In this document: positions 62,664 to 64,000 of the stretch, one piece after another
How positions within the stretch are numbered: position 1 is the first letter of the stretch
How the letters are laid out: each line of letters begins with the position of its first letter
From: Hyalangium ruber
GTDB taxonomy: Bacteria; Myxococcota; Myxococcia; Myxococcales; Myxococcaceae
Assembly (NCBI RefSeq): GCF_034259325.1
Contig: NZ_JAXIVS010000012.1
Span: 124,001 to 188,000 of the forward strand
Direction of reading: 5' to 3'
DNA: 64,000 bases
Translations under genes and position numbers: made by a program
Notes under the pieces: model-generated
What the model was told of the DNA's origin: nothing
The model's database searches: none
Seen by the model: the letters and a program-made list of their open reading frames with translations, nothing else

Positions 62664-63425
62664 CTACTCCGAGTAGTCATACCGGGCGACGAGCTTCCAG
62701 TTGCGGTTGTAGGTGTGCCGCATGGAGAACCAGCCGCTGTGGCAGCTGCCGCTGTTGCTGGCGATGTAGCCGTAGACGAAGCCGTTGTGGACGCGGGCTT
62801 CGAGGCGAGGCGTGCCGGGGTTCTCGCAGGTCTGGGTGATGCGGACGGCCTGGTAGGCGGCCTCGGCGAGCACTTCCTCCTGGCCCTCGAAGTCGTAGAG
62901 CGAGTGGACGATGTTGCCGGTAAAGGTGGCGAGCTGGCTGGCCTGCTGGGCGTCGCTCTGCGTGAGGAAGGACTGCAGGTGGGCCAGCGTGGTGGCCTCG
63001 GAGGTGATCGAGCCGACGAGGCGGTGAACCGCGCCGTCATTGTCGGAGAGCGCGGCACGGATGGCGGTGATGCCGGCCGAGCCCTGGTACACGGAGGTGT
63101 CGCCCCAGGTGAAGCTCAAGGCGCTGCCAGCGGTGTAGGCGCTGAGCGCGCAAGAGCCGCCGGCGCCGGCGGGCACGACGAGGATGATCTTACGGAGGCG
63201 GTGCTCGGGGTTCAGGAGGGCAATGCACTCGTTGCCGGCGACGCCGTCGTAGTTAGCGGCCGGGCGCACGGCCTCTACGATGTTGTGAACGCGGAACGCG
63301 GGATCCGTGGCCTGCTGCTCGATGGCCTGGAGGGTGTCCGTGTCCGTGTCCGTCTCTGGGCCGAGACAGCCGGCAGCGAGGGAGGACGCGAGGAGGAGGG
63401 AAGAGAGGCGGAGAGAGGTGTGCAT
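62664..63425 (-). CDS. lipoprotein with Thr-Asp repeat, function unknown
   Basis: 253 residues from the ATG at 63425 (MHTSLRLSSLLLASSLAAGC). Lipobox LAAGC (Cys20) directs it to the envelope. A short TDTDTDT run follows. The rest appears to be one globular domain of about 210 residues with paired Cys (GSCALSAY; TCENPGTP; NSGSCHSG). No family recognised. It has no visible ribosome-binding site and is followed tail-to-tail by hrpA's terminator. Confidence 0.7.
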   Translation of the reverse strand: MHTSLRLSSLLLASSLAAGCLGPETDTDTDTLQAIEQQATDPAFRVHNIVEAVRPAANYDGVAGNECIALLNPEHRLRKIILVVPAGAGGSCALSAYTAGSALSFTWGDTSVYQGSAGITAIRAALSDNDGAVHRLVGSITSEATTLAHLQSFLTQSDAQQASQLATFTGNIVHSLYDFEGQEEVLAEAAYQAVRITQTCENPGTPRLEARVHNGFVYGYIASNSGSCHSGWFSMRHTYNRNWKLVARYDYSE

Positions 63426-63520
63426 GGCCGCGGAAGGTAACACGCGTAATTCGATTGATCCCGCACATTCATTCATAACGGGAGAACCCCTTCGGCGCCG
63501 CGGAGAGCGTTACACAAGCG

Positions 63521-63877
63521 TCACACAGAGGGGGGTTCGTCCACGGTGGGCACTGGAATTTCCGTGCCGCGCAGGCGACCTCTGAACACCGCGGCGCGCA
63601 TCAGGAACACGGTGGTGACCGGTCCGGTGAGTCCCATGAACACCGCGATGAGCAGCGCATGGACGTAGAGCTGCCCGTTCTCGAAGGAGACCTGCACCAC
63701 TGTCGCGAGGGTGAGGCACCAGGTTCCCAGGGTCGCGCCCAAGGTAGGCGCGTGGACGCGCTGGAAGAAGCTCCGCAGGCGCAGAACCCCGAACGATCCG
63801 ATCAGCGCCGCCAGCCCGCCGAGCGCCGCGAGCAGCCCCGTCACCGCATCCACCCACAGAGACGCCGACGCGCTCAT
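63521..63877 (-). CDS. mrpG: Mrp/Mnh Na+/H+ antiporter subunit G
   Basis: 118 residues with three transmembrane helices (VTGLLAALGGLAALIGSFGV; LYVHALLIAVFMGLTGPVTT and one between), and the MnhG signature LRLRSFFQRVHAPTLGATLG. It is one of the small membrane subunits of multi-subunit Mrp antiporters that use proton motive force for sodium export. Its start overlaps the stop of MrpF (ATGA), as in mrp operons. Confidence 0.92.
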   Translation of the reverse strand: MSASASLWVDAVTGLLAALGGLAALIGSFGVLRLRSFFQRVHAPTLGATLGTWCLTLATVVQVSFENGQLYVHALLIAVFMGLTGPVTTVFLMRAAVFRGRLRGTEIPVPTVDEPPSV

Positions 63878-64000
63878 TCGATGACCTCTCCGCGCAGGAG
63901 GAACTTGGACATCGCCGTGGAGCCCACGAACCCGAACAGGGCGATCAGGAGGGCCGCCTCGAAGTAGGAGCTGCTGCGGTAGATGAGCCCCAGCGAAAGG
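63874..64000 (-). CDS. mrpF: Mrp/Mnh antiporter subunit F (partial, 5' part outside window)
   Basis: Only the last 41 residues are visible: LSLGLIYRSSSYFEAALLIA, then LFGFVGSTAMSKFLLRGEVIE, ending in TGA. The sequence has the final membrane helix and ending typical of MrpF. The ATGA overlap with MrpG supports the same operon. Confidence 0.85.
   Translation of the reverse strand, partial: LSLGLIYRSSSYFEAALLIALFGFVGSTAMSKFLLRGEVIE

Overview
The window is high-GC chromosomal DNA whose gene content points to a myxobacterium (Cystobacterineae type). Indicators are several Ser/Thr kinases and FHA proteins with zinc ribbons, a sigma54 NtrC-type regulator, a DUF4388 protein, Wzx/Wzy-type polysaccharide export genes with a short OPX lipoprotein, many lipoproteins, and strong G/C preference at third codon positions. 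All identifications are from reading the sequence; no database search was run.

Layout. 1-2971 (minus) is the end of a polysaccharide export operon (OPX lipoprotein, outer-membrane barrel, Wzz/Wzc-type protein cut by the window edge) behind a good sigma54 promoter match. 3349-9920 holds a small membrane protein, a Tyr/Cys-rich lipoprotein, a translationally coupled TreZ/debranching-enzyme pair, a zinc-ribbon membrane protein and an EVE protein. 9927-11580 (minus) is a fully overlapping ECF sigma / anti-sigma / Spy-like operon. 11764-16362 has a frameshifted ROK sugar kinase and two paralogous membrane kinases with an orphan copy of their tail. 16393-19452 carries two tandem prephenate dehydratases facing a divergent DAHP synthase. 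19512-28106 has TPR, NtrC-type, degenerate GGDEF, glutaredoxin-like, DUF4388, transpeptidase, ABC-2 exporter and TusA genes. 28326-38440 holds a triple-DsbA protein, RidA, RelA/SpoT, an FHA / kinase / FHA module, a DksA-type protein and a probable diadenylate cyclase. 38442-43941 is a MoxR / VWA / coiled-coil operon. 43993-52124 has DCC, DnaK, lipid kinase, methyltransferase, DUF493, PhoH, an unknown protein and GreB.

Accessory region. tRNA-Lys and tRNA-Glu (52307-52461) are followed by an island of about 6.2 kb that ends in a 44-bp near-perfect copy of the tRNA-Glu 3' end and downstream sequence. Inside are two direct copies of an IS91-like transposase 3' end and an IS3 remnant. They frame a two-gene, translationally coupled cassette of visibly lower GC. 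The first gene is a 1335-aa protein with a restriction-like nuclease motif, a STAND-type P-loop NTPase and a long helical C-terminus. The second is a 269-aa protein with an R-x4-H (HEPN-like) motif. I read this as a candidate anti-phage system of Avs-like logic and the most interesting object here. Core genes resume with HrpA, followed by a lipoprotein and the end of an Mrp antiporter operon (MrpG, partial MrpF).

The window is rich in nucleotide-signalling and phosphosignalling genes: (p)ppGpp (RelA, DksA-type), c-di-AMP (DisA_N cyclase), a c-di-GMP-type protein that looks inactive, and three Ser/Thr kinases.
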